From Artocarpus heterophyllus (taxonomy: Eukaryota; Streptophyta; Magnoliopsida; Rosales; Moraceae): a stretch of DNA of 64,000 bases. Below, in pieces: positions 27,568 to 38,101 of this stretch; the stretch's first letter is position 1, and each line of letters begins with the position of its first letter. The notes under the pieces were generated by a model that saw nothing but the letters and a program-made list of their open reading frames with translations, had not been told where the DNA came from and searched no databases. Location of the stretch: NCBI GenBank assembly GCA_025403435.1, contig CM046354.1, positions 22,291,467 through 22,355,466 of the forward strand, in the 5' to 3' direction. The position numbers and the translations under genes are program-made.

Positions 27568-30500
27568 CTAAGTGAGTAAATATAGCAAATTTCGCATCCC
27601 CGTAGCTTCCACATGCCTCTCGAAGACTCTCCCAGTAAGTGTCTTCGTAAATGGATCAGCTAAATTGTCCTCTGACGCGATCTTGCATACCGTGACATGC
27701 CCGCCCTCAACGAAGTCCTTTATCACAAGATACTTCCGATCAATATGCTTACTCTTCTTGTGAAATCTTGGTTCCTTAGCATTAGCTACCGCCGCACTGT
27801 TATCACAGTACAGTGATACCGCTTTATCCATACCAGAAACTACCTCAAGATCCCCAAGGAACTTGCGGAGCCACACTGCTTCTTTCGAAGCATCACTAGC
27901 TGCCACATACTCGGCCTCCATCGTTGAATCTGAAGTGCAATCTTGCTTCGCACTTCTCCAACTGATGGCACCGCCACCCAGAGTAAACACAAACCCCAAA
28001 GTCGATTTCCTAGAATCCAGACAGGATTGAAAATCTGAATCAGTGTATCCTAAAGGAGTCAAGTCCTCACCCGAATACACAAGCATATACCCTCGAGTCC
28101 TTCTCAGGTACTTGAAAATATGCTTTACTGCAACCCAATGGTTCGGTCCTGGATCCGCCTGAAATCGACTTACAATCCCGACCGCATAGCTAATATCCGG
28201 TCGTGTGCAAAGCATGGCATACATGAGACTACCCACTGCCGAAGCATAAGGCACCTTCTTCATGTATTCTCTTTCTTCATAAGACTTTGGAGAGTCTTTC
28301 TTAGAAAGAGTAATTCCGTACCTAGATGGTTGTCTAGCTTTCTTGGAATCCTGCATTGCAAACCTCCTGAGAATTTTATCTATGTAGCCTGGCCTGAGAC
28401 AAAGCTATCATTTTGTTCTTCCTATCCCAAAGGATCTGGATACCTAGAACAAAATTAGCCTCACCCAAGTCCTTCATGTCAAACTGCTGGGTGAACCATA
28501 ATTTGACCGATGACAACGCCTCAACGTCATTGCCAATTAGCAGAATGTCATCTACATAGAGTAGTAGAAAAGCCACCTTCTCATCCTTAATGTGTTTGTA
28601 AACACATGGTTCATCCACATTTTGTGAGAACCCATAAGTCTTGATCACTTGATCAAATCTTATGTTCCAAGAACGGGATGCCTGCTTAAGTCCATAAATC
28701 GACTTTAACAGCTTACAAACCTTACCCTCTTGACCTGTGACCTTGAACCCGTCTGGTTGTTCCATATAAATGGACTCATCAAGATAGCCATTCAGAAAAG
28801 CCGTCTTGACATCCATCTGCCAAATCTCATAGTCGAGAGCGGCAGCTATGGACAAGAGAATCCGGATGGACTTAAGCATGGCTGTAGGCGAAAAGGTTTC
28901 CTCATGATCGATTCTTTTCTTTTGCGTATAACCCTTAGCTACCAGTCTAGCCTTAAAGGTTTCGACCTTTCCATCCACTCCTCTTTTCCTCTTGTAGATC
29001 CACTTACACCCTATGGGTTTTACCCCTTCGGGAAGATCCACAAGCTCCCTAGACCCGATTAGTCTACATAGACTTCATCTCTATGTTCAGTGGCCTCTGT
29101 CCAGAGTTTTGAATCAACATCCTCCATAGCTTCTGCGTAAGTATAAGGATCCTTGTCATGTTCATCCGGTTCAGCCAAAAAGACCTCCCCATTGAACATA
29201 TACCTTTCAGGTTGACGCCCGATCCTCCCACTACGCCGAAGCCCCTGAGGTTGTTGTTCAGGTTCGTTTGGTTTTTCTACACCGATCAGAATGGTTTCAT
29301 TTCGGAACCTCGGAGTGAACTGATCACCCCTTAACTCCTCAAGCACCACTTTGCTTCGAGGTTTAAAGTCGTCCATGTAACTTTCCTCGAGGAAAGTTGC
29401 ATTAGTAGAAACCACGACTATATTTTCCATTGGGTTATAAAAATAACCCCCTTTAGTCCCTTTTGGATATCCTACAAACACGTAAACTTTCGAACGTGCT
29501 TCCAACTTATTCGGATCCTTAAACAGGACATGAGCTGGACATCCCCATATGCGAATATGGTTTAAGGATGTCTTTCGTCTTGTCCACAACTCGTGAGGAG
29601 TTTTAGGGACCGATTTTGAAGGCACATTGTTCAAAAGATAACATGCGGTTTGTAGTGCATATCCCCAAAAGGATAAAGGCAATGATGAATAACTCATCAT
29701 GGACCGAATCATGTCCAACAAAGTCCTATTCCTTCTCTCCACTATGCCATTCTGCTGCAGAGTGCCTGGCGCAGTCAAATGGGATAAAATCCCATTCTCT
29801 AACAAGTGTCCCAAGAACTCATCAGAAAGGTATTCCCCACCTCGATCAGATCGAAGTGCCTTTATGGGTCTACCCAATTGCTTTTCCACTTCAGCCCGAA
29901 ACTCCCTGAACTTGTCATAAGTTTCGCTTTTGTGGTGCATCAGGTACACATACCCATATCTTGAGTAAGTCGTCAATGAAAGTGACGAAGTACTCATACC
30001 CTCCTCGTGCCCGGATGTTCATTGGTCCGCAAACATCACTATGCACAAGTTCTAGAACCCCTTCAGCCCTATTGCCCTTAGACCCGTATGGTCTTTTGGT
30101 CATTTTACCCTCCAAACAAGATTCACATTGAGGTATAGATTCCACCTTTAAGTGACTTAAAGGTCCATCCCTTACCAACCTTTGAATCATATTCAGGTTA
30201 ATATGGCCAAGGCGCAAATGCCAAAGATAAGTCTTATTAGAGTGAGAAGTTTTAGGTCTTTTTGAGTTATTATCATTTATCTCAGCATTAAGCAATAAGT
30301 CCATCTTAGGTTTGATAAAATATAGATTATTTTGCATCCATCCAGAACAGATAAAATATTTGTTTTTACGAATCACCACTTTTTCATTAAAAGATACCAC
30401 GTAGGAGTCTTTAAATAAAGAAGATACAGAAATCAAATTCCTTTTAAATTCAGGAACATAAAAACAATCTCGCAAAATTAAACTCCTATAATTATCAAAA

Positions 30501-31525
30501 TAAAGATGGACATCTCCCACTGCTTCCGCTAAGACCAAGGATCCATCGCCCATCCGAAGCGTTAAGTCTTCACACAACAGACTTCTCGTTTCTTTGAATC
30601 CCTGCAGAGAAACACAAACATGATTAGTTGCACCAGAATCTATGACCCAAATGTCACTGGATTCCTCAACCAAAAAAGTTTCTAAATATAGAAGATCACA
30701 CCTACCTCCCTTGGAAATGAAGTCCTTGTAATGCTTCTTTATATGCCCGACCTTACCACAGAAGAAGCACTTAAGCTTCTTTGGGTTCTTCTTCTTCTTC
30801 TTCTTGCTCTTGGTAGTAGCAGGAATAGAAGACTTCCCACTCTTGGCCCATTGCTTCTTTCCATTCCCAGAGTTAGGATTAGAACCAGAAGCAGCTACCA
30901 TGTTGGCCTTACCACCAACAGAGGACTCCCTGATCAGCAGTTCAAACTCCTGTAACTGTTTCATCAGTTCTGTCAAGGTCATATCCTGTCTATTGCTTAA
31001 ATTAAAAGTAGCTCTAAACGGAATAAATTCCTTAGACAGAGCCTCAAAGACCATAGTCATCTAAGTTTCAGCATCGATGTCGGCTCCATTGGTTTGAGCC
31101 TCAGCGAGGTAACCCATGACCAACATCATATGCTCCTTTACAGACGTCCCCGGTCTCTGTCTACAGTTTAAGAGTTTTCGAAGCGCCCCTTGCCGCTTTG
31201 TTATGGCCTGGCCTCCGAACATATCCTCAAGATTATCCAAGATCTGCTTCACAGTCTCATAATCCTGATGTTGAGCCTGCAGCACGTTGTTCATGCTGGC
31301 CATAACATAGCAGCGGGCCTGATCATTAGCATCTTTCCAGCGGTCGTACGCTTGGAATTGCTCATTACTTGAGTCTCCCGTAGGCTCGGGAGGACAAGGA
31401 GTTGTCAGAACATATTTCAGTTTCTCAAAGGAAAGGACGATGTCCAGGTTCTGTTTCCAATCATTATAGTTCTCACCGGTTAATTGGTTTTTGTCAAGTA
31501 TCGATGATAAAGCGTTTTTAGACAT
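27568..31525 (-). pseudogene. C1 copia gag-pol polyprotein with one nonsense and several frameshift lesions
   Basis: Compared with the copy at 59113-63035, the order is gag, zinc knuckle, protease, integrase, RT and RNase H. The ATG is at 31525. Lesions are: a stop in gag where the sister copy has Gln (31061-31063); a frameshift in integrase near 29960; frameshifts between integrase and RT near 29050-29090; and a frameshift after the RT domain near 28380. The last Cys of the zinc knuckle is Tyr (KCFFCGKVGHIKKHY). Intact motifs include DSGATNHV (protease), LRSDRGGEY and the VERRN glutamate (integrase), [11 protein letters not shown] (RT) and YCDNSAAV (RNase H). This copy keeps the integrase segment that the sister copy lacks. 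Confidence 0.93.
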
Positions 31526-32490
31526 TTTCAATCTACAATAAAGAATCATATACCAAACATAAGCAAACATATATAATAATTTAGTAAGATAACACAGTCA
31601 TGTAAAAAACATACAAATGTGTTTATGTGTCAAAACCTTGAAAATATCACAACCTTACAACGATAATTCCCAACTCAGAATTCTTCAAGCTCCTAGGGGA
31701 GTCATGCCAAATTCAATCAGGAACACGGATCCCCTCCTGATTAATATATGCCATCCAGGACCCGTATGATCCAGCATACCCTAATAATCGTTTCTTTGGC
31801 CATTAATTTTATTAACAGAGCTCCTAGGGGAGGTTAATAATAAAATTAACGTGAGTGTATAACCATCGTTTCAATATTTTATCCATGATTTATAATCACC
31901 ACCTAGGGGTGTGCAACCATAAAATCATACTAAAATACCTTATCCTTTCAGAGATCCAATCCGGTACATGATAGAAATCCCTTCCTAGGGGTTGGGACCA
32001 CTATGTTCTTCCTATGGACCAACGATGGAGGCCTTAGGTCCTCTCTTCAAAAACCTTCTCCCACTCAATCTTTTGAAGTCAAGGTTTTATTTTAAAATTA
32101 TGCATAAACAATTTTAATATGTGCGGCACTCCCTATTCTATATGACATGCAATCAATATACATGGTAAATCATATTATAATGCAGACAAGCAAAGCAATC
32201 AAGCAAAGCTACAAGCAAAATAATAATAACCGTAATATTATGGTTCCACCCTAGAGAATAGAAAAATAAGATTACAAGAGAATAATCGAGACATTTTTCG
32301 ATTCTTCATCCTTGAATCCTCAAGCTGTATCCTTCTTCATGTAATATCCATCTTCAAGTCTTCAATCCCGTATGAATCGAATACTTCATATTTCCGGTCA
32401 TATCCAAATTTAATGTTTCTCAGAATCGTCCCAAAAATAAAATTAAAATTGCACCGGAAAAATTACACCTTTTCTGGACACCTGGCAGCT

Positions 32491-32681
32491 CTCGGTCGGC
32501 AGGCCGGTCTGGGTGATCGGCCTGCCGATTATGAAGGTTTGGCCTGCCGAACATGAAGGTTCGGCCTGCCGACAGAGCACCAAAATTTCTGCCCCACTAT
32601 CGGCCTGCCGGACCATACGTCCGGCCTGCCGATCCGTGACCTCCGGCCTGCCGAACTGTGAGGTCCGGCATGCTGACCGAG
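32491..32681. repeat. Array of GC-rich near-palindromic repeats in C1 leader (minus-strand copy)
   Basis: About eight units of CGGCCTGCCG or its complement, at roughly 20-30 bp spacing, lie between the primer-binding site and gag. The array starts CTCGGTCGGCAGG and ends GGCATGCTGACCGAG, so its two ends are themselves inverted. It is strikingly GC-rich against an AT-rich element. Confidence 0.85.
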
Positions 32682-33176
32682 CAGAAAACCCTCAATCCAG
32701 AAAATACAATTTTAATGCAATTCTTCAATTTTATTTTTAACAATTCAAAAACATAAAATTAGAGATTCAGAAAATACCTGGAGACGCTATCATCAATCTT
32801 CAAGATCCGACTTCTCGATCCGTCTTCTCCGAATAATTATTTAATTACAAAATTCTTACAAATTAAAAATTAAATAACAATTCCTAGACGGAGATGATAG
32901 TCCGCCATCTAATTACATGAAAAACCTAGATACACATTCTAACATCTAAGGAACCATAACTGGTATTAATTAATTAATAAATAATTAAACATCGATTTAA
33001 TCAACCATAATTAATTAATAAACATTCACCGCATAATCCATGACAACATATATATTATATAGAAACCTAGAGTGCCATCTCTCTATAAAATTCAATTCAA
33101 GCATAAGAGAAATTAAGATCACAAAATTTATGCATATAACATGATCACAAACTTGCAAATTTATGTAAAAACCTTG

Positions 33177-33188
33177 GCTCTGATACCA
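33177..33188 (-). promoter_or_regulatory. Primer-binding site of minus-strand C1 copia
   Basis: On the minus strand this reads TGGTATCAGAGC, complementary to the 3' end of initiator methionine tRNA, 2 bp inside the 5' LTR end. Confidence 0.93.
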
Positions 33189-33190
33189 AT

Positions 33191-34210
33191 TGTTGGAAAC
33201 AAAGTACGCAGCGGAATTTTTAAAATTTTTTTCCATCAGAGTCATTTCCAAAACACAAGTTTGACATGTTATATGTATAAATTAAACAGATCTTACTAAC
33301 CTCAGTGTGCCAAAGAACCTCCGCAACTTGTGTAGAGAAGTAATGTTTCAGAAGAGCCTCAACCAACTGGTCTTCTTTGCTATTCTCTATCCACAACCGG
33401 AGTGAGTGTGGGCTCACACTTACAGCTCTTCCACCGGTGACTCTCCTTCCAACCAATAGAGAGAACCCAAAGCTAGTGCTCTTGATTTGTGAACAAAAGC
33501 TCTTAGGGAGTTTTCAGATGCTCACTAGAAGAGTATCACTCTTAATCTCTCAAATTGATCTCTATTGATCTGAGTAAATCATGAGACTCACTCCCTTTAT
33601 ATAGCTATTGGTCCTGGGGTCAGTCTATATCAGATTAGGTCTCAAAAACTCAAAACAGAATCAAGTTCGGATCAGTATCTGATAAGATCTGCGTGAGAAC
33701 GCATAATCTTATCTACCGCTGATCGACAGGCCGAACATTCAGTTCGGTAGGCCAAACAGGCCAGTTCGGCAGGCTGACCACGTCATTCGGCAGGCCGAAC
33801 TCCCGAGAAAAAATCTCCGCGAATCTTTTATTTTCCACCCGAGATTCTAAAGGATAAAGTCTCAGTTTTGATTCAAATAACCCAATAGAGAAACCATCTC
33901 CCAAAAGGGATATAGACAACATAACAATCTTTACATGAATAAAGCGCCCAACTTTATTCCTTCGATTGCGGATCATATGTTTTAGGCCATCACCTTAAGA
34001 ATCGTGTCTACCGCATAATCATCCCATCATATGCCCAATTCTTAAGGTTAGATTGACAGTCTCAGACTACTATTTGCTTATCATACATTCAACGAATATG
34101 AACGTAAAGAGGACAAGATTTGGTATATATAAATAAATAAATTCTTTATTGATAAAAATGTTTCCAAAAACGTATTATATTTTTACTCCTTAGGGCATAC
34201 ATGTCTAACA
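33191..34210 (-). repeat. C1 copia 5' LTR, internally deleted (1020 bp of about 2030)
   Basis: It aligns with the 3' LTR at both ends, but about 1.0 kb is missing at a join near 33891, where CCCAATAGAGAA runs directly into ACCATCTCCC. GC-rich repeat units remain at 33721-33800, and the TATA complement remains at 33595-33603. Confidence 0.92.
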
Positions 34211-34654
34211 TTAACACTCAACCAAAAGAAGGCCAAAACTGAAACAAAATAAAATATTAAGGACCAAAATAAGATTTTTTATATATTAAGGACTAAACTA
34301 GAACTAAAGGCAAACTTCAGAGACTATTTGTGAAATAGACCCTTTTATTTTTATCGTTTATTTCTTCTTCAAATAGTCTTAACATCTAATCTAGTTTAAT
34401 TTTTTTTTTAAGTTTAAAGTCTACAAAATTATGAATTCATATAATAGTGTTTTATGATTTGAAATTTTGAATTATTAATATACTTAAGAGTAAAAATTAA
34501 CCCTTAAAAAAGTTAAATATATAATCTAAAATATGAGTGTACTTAAAATTTTAGGAAATAACATAATATTTATTAAAAGTTATATGTAACATTATGATTA
34601 TAAATTCTTGGTTGATTAATAATGCCTAGTTAAGTTTTCCCTTAAAAAAACAAA

Positions 34655-34790
34655 GATCAAGTATAATATTTTTATATTTTTCTTTTTGGTCAATTATAGT
34701 ATTACTTAACTTAAAAAAAAAGGATCAAGTATAATATTTTTATATTTTTCTTTTTGGTCAATTACAGTATTTTTTTTAATTTAGGATAAA
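34655..34790. repeat. Direct tandem duplication, period 68 bp, in unit A
   Basis: A segment starting GATCAAGTATAATATTT occurs at 34655 and again at 34723 with almost no change through CTTTTTGGTCAATTA. Unit B has only a single, more diverged version (36640-36690), so the duplication is private to unit A. Confidence 0.85.
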
Positions 34791-35091
34791 GAAATTTAGA
34801 TTCTTTATCTTGTAGTAGAGTTAGGTGTGCTTTACTGCTAGACTAAGCTTGCATCACCTAACCGTAACATTAGTGGCATTTGCATAGAAAAAAATGCGCT
34901 CAATGGTAGATACTATCGTCTATACAGTCAACTTATTGAGGCTTCAATGTAGTATCCTTTCTATCAACCTAAAAAAGTACATGTATCCCTCTTTCCTATT
35001 TCCTAAAAGAAGTAAATATAGAATCCATTTATAATAAATGCTGATGCGGTACTTTTCTTTTTTTGGGTAGGATGTGCCAATTATTCGGTAT

Positions 35092-35098
35092 TATATAA
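35092..35098 (+). promoter_or_regulatory. TATA box of orphan exon A
   Basis: TATATAA lies 44 bp upstream of the first ATG of the signal-peptide exon in unit A. The equivalent TATATAA is at 37001 in unit B. Confidence 0.55.
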
Positions 35099-35135
35099 TG
35101 AGGTATGGTTGGCGTTTATACGAGAGAGCGCATAA

Positions 35136-35205
35136 ATGACCGGAATGGAGAAAAAGCTTTTGGGATTTGTGTTCTTGCTTTTTCTTTTCTTTTGGTTTCC
35201 CGTGG
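35136..35205 (+). pseudogene. Orphan signal-peptide exon (unit A) of a cysteine-rich peptide gene
   Basis: Two in-frame ATGs (35136 and 35145) begin a short exon encoding a Met-Glu-Lys-Lys start followed by about 14 hydrophobic residues (LLGFVFLLFLFFWF), a typical secretory signal. A donor GTGGGT (35202) or GTATAA (35206) ends it; the latter leaves phase 1, the phase expected by the second exon of copy B. No second exon follows. The homologous intron runs to about 35810, and a Tourist MITE starts at 35827. It can no longer make the mature peptide, although its promoter and leader remain. Confidence 0.55.
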
Positions 35206-35347
35206 GTATAAATTACTTCATTTCATTTTTCTTAGCCAAAAAAAAAAAACATATTTTCTAATATATTAATAATTTTTTGATATTTTCTTTTTGTTTTCTT
35301 TCTAAGATTCAGAGCAAGAGGGCTTAATATTCATATGTAGATTATAC

Positions 35348-35384
<37 letters not shown>

Positions 35385-35826
35385 CATGTCTATATGTACA
35401 TACTTTTCTGTATTGAAAAGCAAGTAATGTTGAAGAGACATCGATGAGTGCGAAACACCACATTAATAAAAAGTCAAAATGGGTCTTAAAATATAGATTT
35501 TACAAATAGACTCACATTATATTAAATATGACGCTTAATATTGGGGATATTCCCAAAAGGTTTTCTTTTCCATAAATTGTTTTTTTTTTTTAGATTTCAC
35601 CGGTAAAAAAAGAAGAAGAAAAGATAAGACCCTTCTCCTTTTTTTTGGCTTTTAGATACTTATTTATACGTACGTTTGTATGTATTTATGTAATGTGTAT
35701 TGAGAGATGAGTAAAGTGTTAAAAGGCACCAATAACACTAAGTATCACATTCTACTAAAAAATAAGTTCCAAATCTCATCTTATTTTTTCTCCTTTTTAT
35801 AATTTCATAGAACAAACAATATATAA

Positions 35827-35933
35827 GAGCCCGTTTGGTTCGAGTATTTGAATGAAGATTTAAATTTTTGTGAGAGAATATACTGTAGCAAAATGATTCA
35901 AACCGTGATTTGAACCATGAAACAAACGGGCTC
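35827..35933. mobile_element. Tourist-like MITE (PIF/Harbinger type), 107 bp
   Basis: The terminal inverted repeat GAGCCCGTTT matches the complement of AAACGGGCTC, flanked by TAA at 35824-35826 and 35934-35936. The interior is close to the copy at 15365-15484. It marks the border between duplication units A and B and sits where exon 2 of unit A would be expected. Confidence 0.85.
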
Positions 35934-35936
35934 TAA

Positions 35937-37345
35937 ATGTTCAACTTTATCTTTTTAAAAAAAAAAAATTAAAACTCATCTAAAAAATAATATGATAAAT
36001 TGTTTTTTATTTTAGTTACATGAATAAAAAATGTTATAATTTTAGTTTTTCACATATATATATATATATTTTTAGTTTTGATCCTTAATAATACATTGCT
36101 AATAGAGGAATTAAAAATAAAACAAAGTAATAGATTAGAGATCATAGTGTGACACTTTAAAAATATTCCGTCAAATATTTAGGAATCAAAACTAACACAA
36201 AGTAAAAGATTAAGGACTAACATGAGACTTTTTAAACATTAGGGACTAAACTGCGACTAAAAGTAAACTTCAAAGACCATTTATGAGATAAACTCTTTCA
36301 TTTTATGCTTTGTTTCTCCTTCAAATAGAATTAACATCTAATAAATTTTAATTTGTTTTTTTTTTTTAGTTTAAGTTTACAAAATTATGAATTCATATAA
36401 TACTGTAGTTAATTTTTGATTTTTAAGGATTTGAAATCTTGAATTATCAATATACTTAAGAGTCAAAATTAGCCTCTTCAAATAACAATTAAATATGTAC
36501 TCTAAACATTTAAAATTTTTATGAAATATGAGTGTACTGAGTATAAAATTTTGGTAGATAACATAATATACATTAAAAGTAATATGTAACATTATAATTA
36601 TAAAATCTTGTCTCATTAATAATATCTAGTTTTCCTTAAAAAAAATTACCAAATATAGTGTATTTATGTTTTTTTTTGGCCAATTTAGCATATTTCAACT
36701 TGGAGCGGAGAAATTCAGACTTTTCATCTTGTGATTGAGTTAGATGTGTTTTGCTAGTAGACTGTGCCTGAACCACCTAACTTAGCATTAGTGGCATTTG
36801 CATAGAAAAAAGGCACTAAATACCAGTCTATACGGTCAACTTATTGAGGCTTCAACGTAGTATCCTTTCTATCAACCTAAAAAAGTATATAGTATCCCTC
36901 TTTTCTATTTCCTAAAATAAATAAATATAGAATCCTTTTATAATAAGATACTTTTCTCTTTTTTTTTTTTTTTGGGTAGGATATGCCAATTATCCGGTAA
37001 TATATAACGAGTTTTTGTAGCTCGGAAAACCTAGTGTTTATACGAGAGAGTGCATAAATGACAGCAATGGAGAAAAAGCTCTTTGGATTTATGTTCTTTG
37101 CTCTCTCTTTTGGTTTCTCGTGAGTATAAATTACTTCATTTCATTTTTGTTAGAAAAAAAAAAAAAAATCCTTCCTTTCATAAAGCCTTTTTTTTTTTTT
37201 TTTTGGCAGTAGTCTATGACGACTTCATAATTCACACACGCAAAACATATTTTCTAATATATTGATAGTGTTTTTGATATTTCTTTTTTTGTTTTCTTTC
37301 TAAGATTCAGAGCAAGAAGGCTTAATATTCTTATGTAAATTATAA

Positions 37346-37385
<40 letters not shown>

Positions 37386-37757
37386 TTGTGTTTATATGTC
37401 CATATGTACATACTTACTCTGTATTGAAAAATATAGTAATGTTGAAGAGTCACCGACGACTGCTAAGCGTCACATTAATAAAAAGTCAAAATAGGTCTTA
37501 AAATATAGATTTTATAGATAGATTCATCTTTTATTAAATATGATGCTTAGTATAGGTAATGCTCCCGAACGGTTTTCTTTTCCATAATTTTTTTTTTGGA
37601 GATTTCACTAATAAAAAAAATAGATGAGACCCTTCACATTTTCTTTTTTTTTTTGCTTTTATATAAATGTTTATATATCTATATGTATGTATTTCTGTAA
37701 TGTGTATTGAGAGATGATTAAAGTGTTAAGAGGCACCAATAACGCTAAGTACTACAC
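35937..37757 (+). repeat. Segmental duplication unit B
   Basis: It is homologous to unit A along its length. It carries TATATAA at 37001 and the signal-peptide exon at 37058-37119. Its right part is interrupted at 37757 by a solo LTR. Unit-like sequence resumes at 42702 (TTAATAAAAAAGG and GTTCCAAATCCCATC, matching 35757-35783 of unit A). (TA)n and (TG)n runs lie at 37344-37386. Confidence 0.75.
37001..37007 (+). promoter_or_regulatory. TATA box of split cysteine-rich peptide gene B
   Basis: TATATAA lies 57 bp upstream of the first ATG (37058). Its position is conserved with the unit A copy. Confidence 0.5.
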
Positions 37758-38064
37758 CGTAATGGCCGTATTTACATGATTGTTACTTAATTATATAATT
37801 TTAATACTTAAACATATTTTTATCATAGCGTACTTAGATTTGAGGAATAATTTTTTTAAAACATCAATTTTATTTTGATTAAATTTAAAGTGTAATATAA
37901 TTTTTTGAAACTTATTCTTTTTAAAAACTAACATATCAGTAATAAAATATTAGTAACTTATTCAAACATAATTTAAAATGATATTTTAAAAACATTTCTA
38001 AAACTAATTATTACTATAATTTCTTATTTGAAAATTTGCATGTATTTGTTGTATTTTCCGTTGT

Positions 38065-38101
<37 letters not shown>

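Larger units (their letters stand above)
25527..34210 (-). mobile_element. Complete but defective Ty1/copia element, C1 family, with 5-bp TSD
   Basis: It is flanked by TTAAC at 25522-25526 and TTAAC at 34211-34215. Plus-strand order is 3' LTR (25527-27553), polypurine tract complement (27554-27568), broken polyprotein (27568-31525), leader, primer-binding site complement (33177-33188) and 5' LTR (33191-34210). The termini are TGTTGGAAA and TGTCTAACA. It sits inside duplication unit A, so it was inserted after, or at least into one copy of, that duplication. The 5' LTR has lost about 1 kb, so its promoter may be impaired. Confidence 0.95.
25270..35826 (+). repeat. Segmental duplication unit A (interrupted by copia element at 25527-34210)
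   Basis: Unit A is 25270-25526 plus 34211-35826, about 1.87 kb without the copia insertion. It aligns along its length with unit B (35937-37757). Shared landmarks in order include TCAACTTTA with poly(A), AAAATAATATGATAA, TATTGCTAATAGAGG, ATTATGAATTCATATAATA, a TATA box, ATGGAGAAAAAGCT and GATTCAGAGCAAGA. It contains a promoter and a signal-peptide exon (35136-35205) but no second exon. Just past the point matching the splice acceptor of unit B, it runs into a Tourist MITE. Confidence 0.75.
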
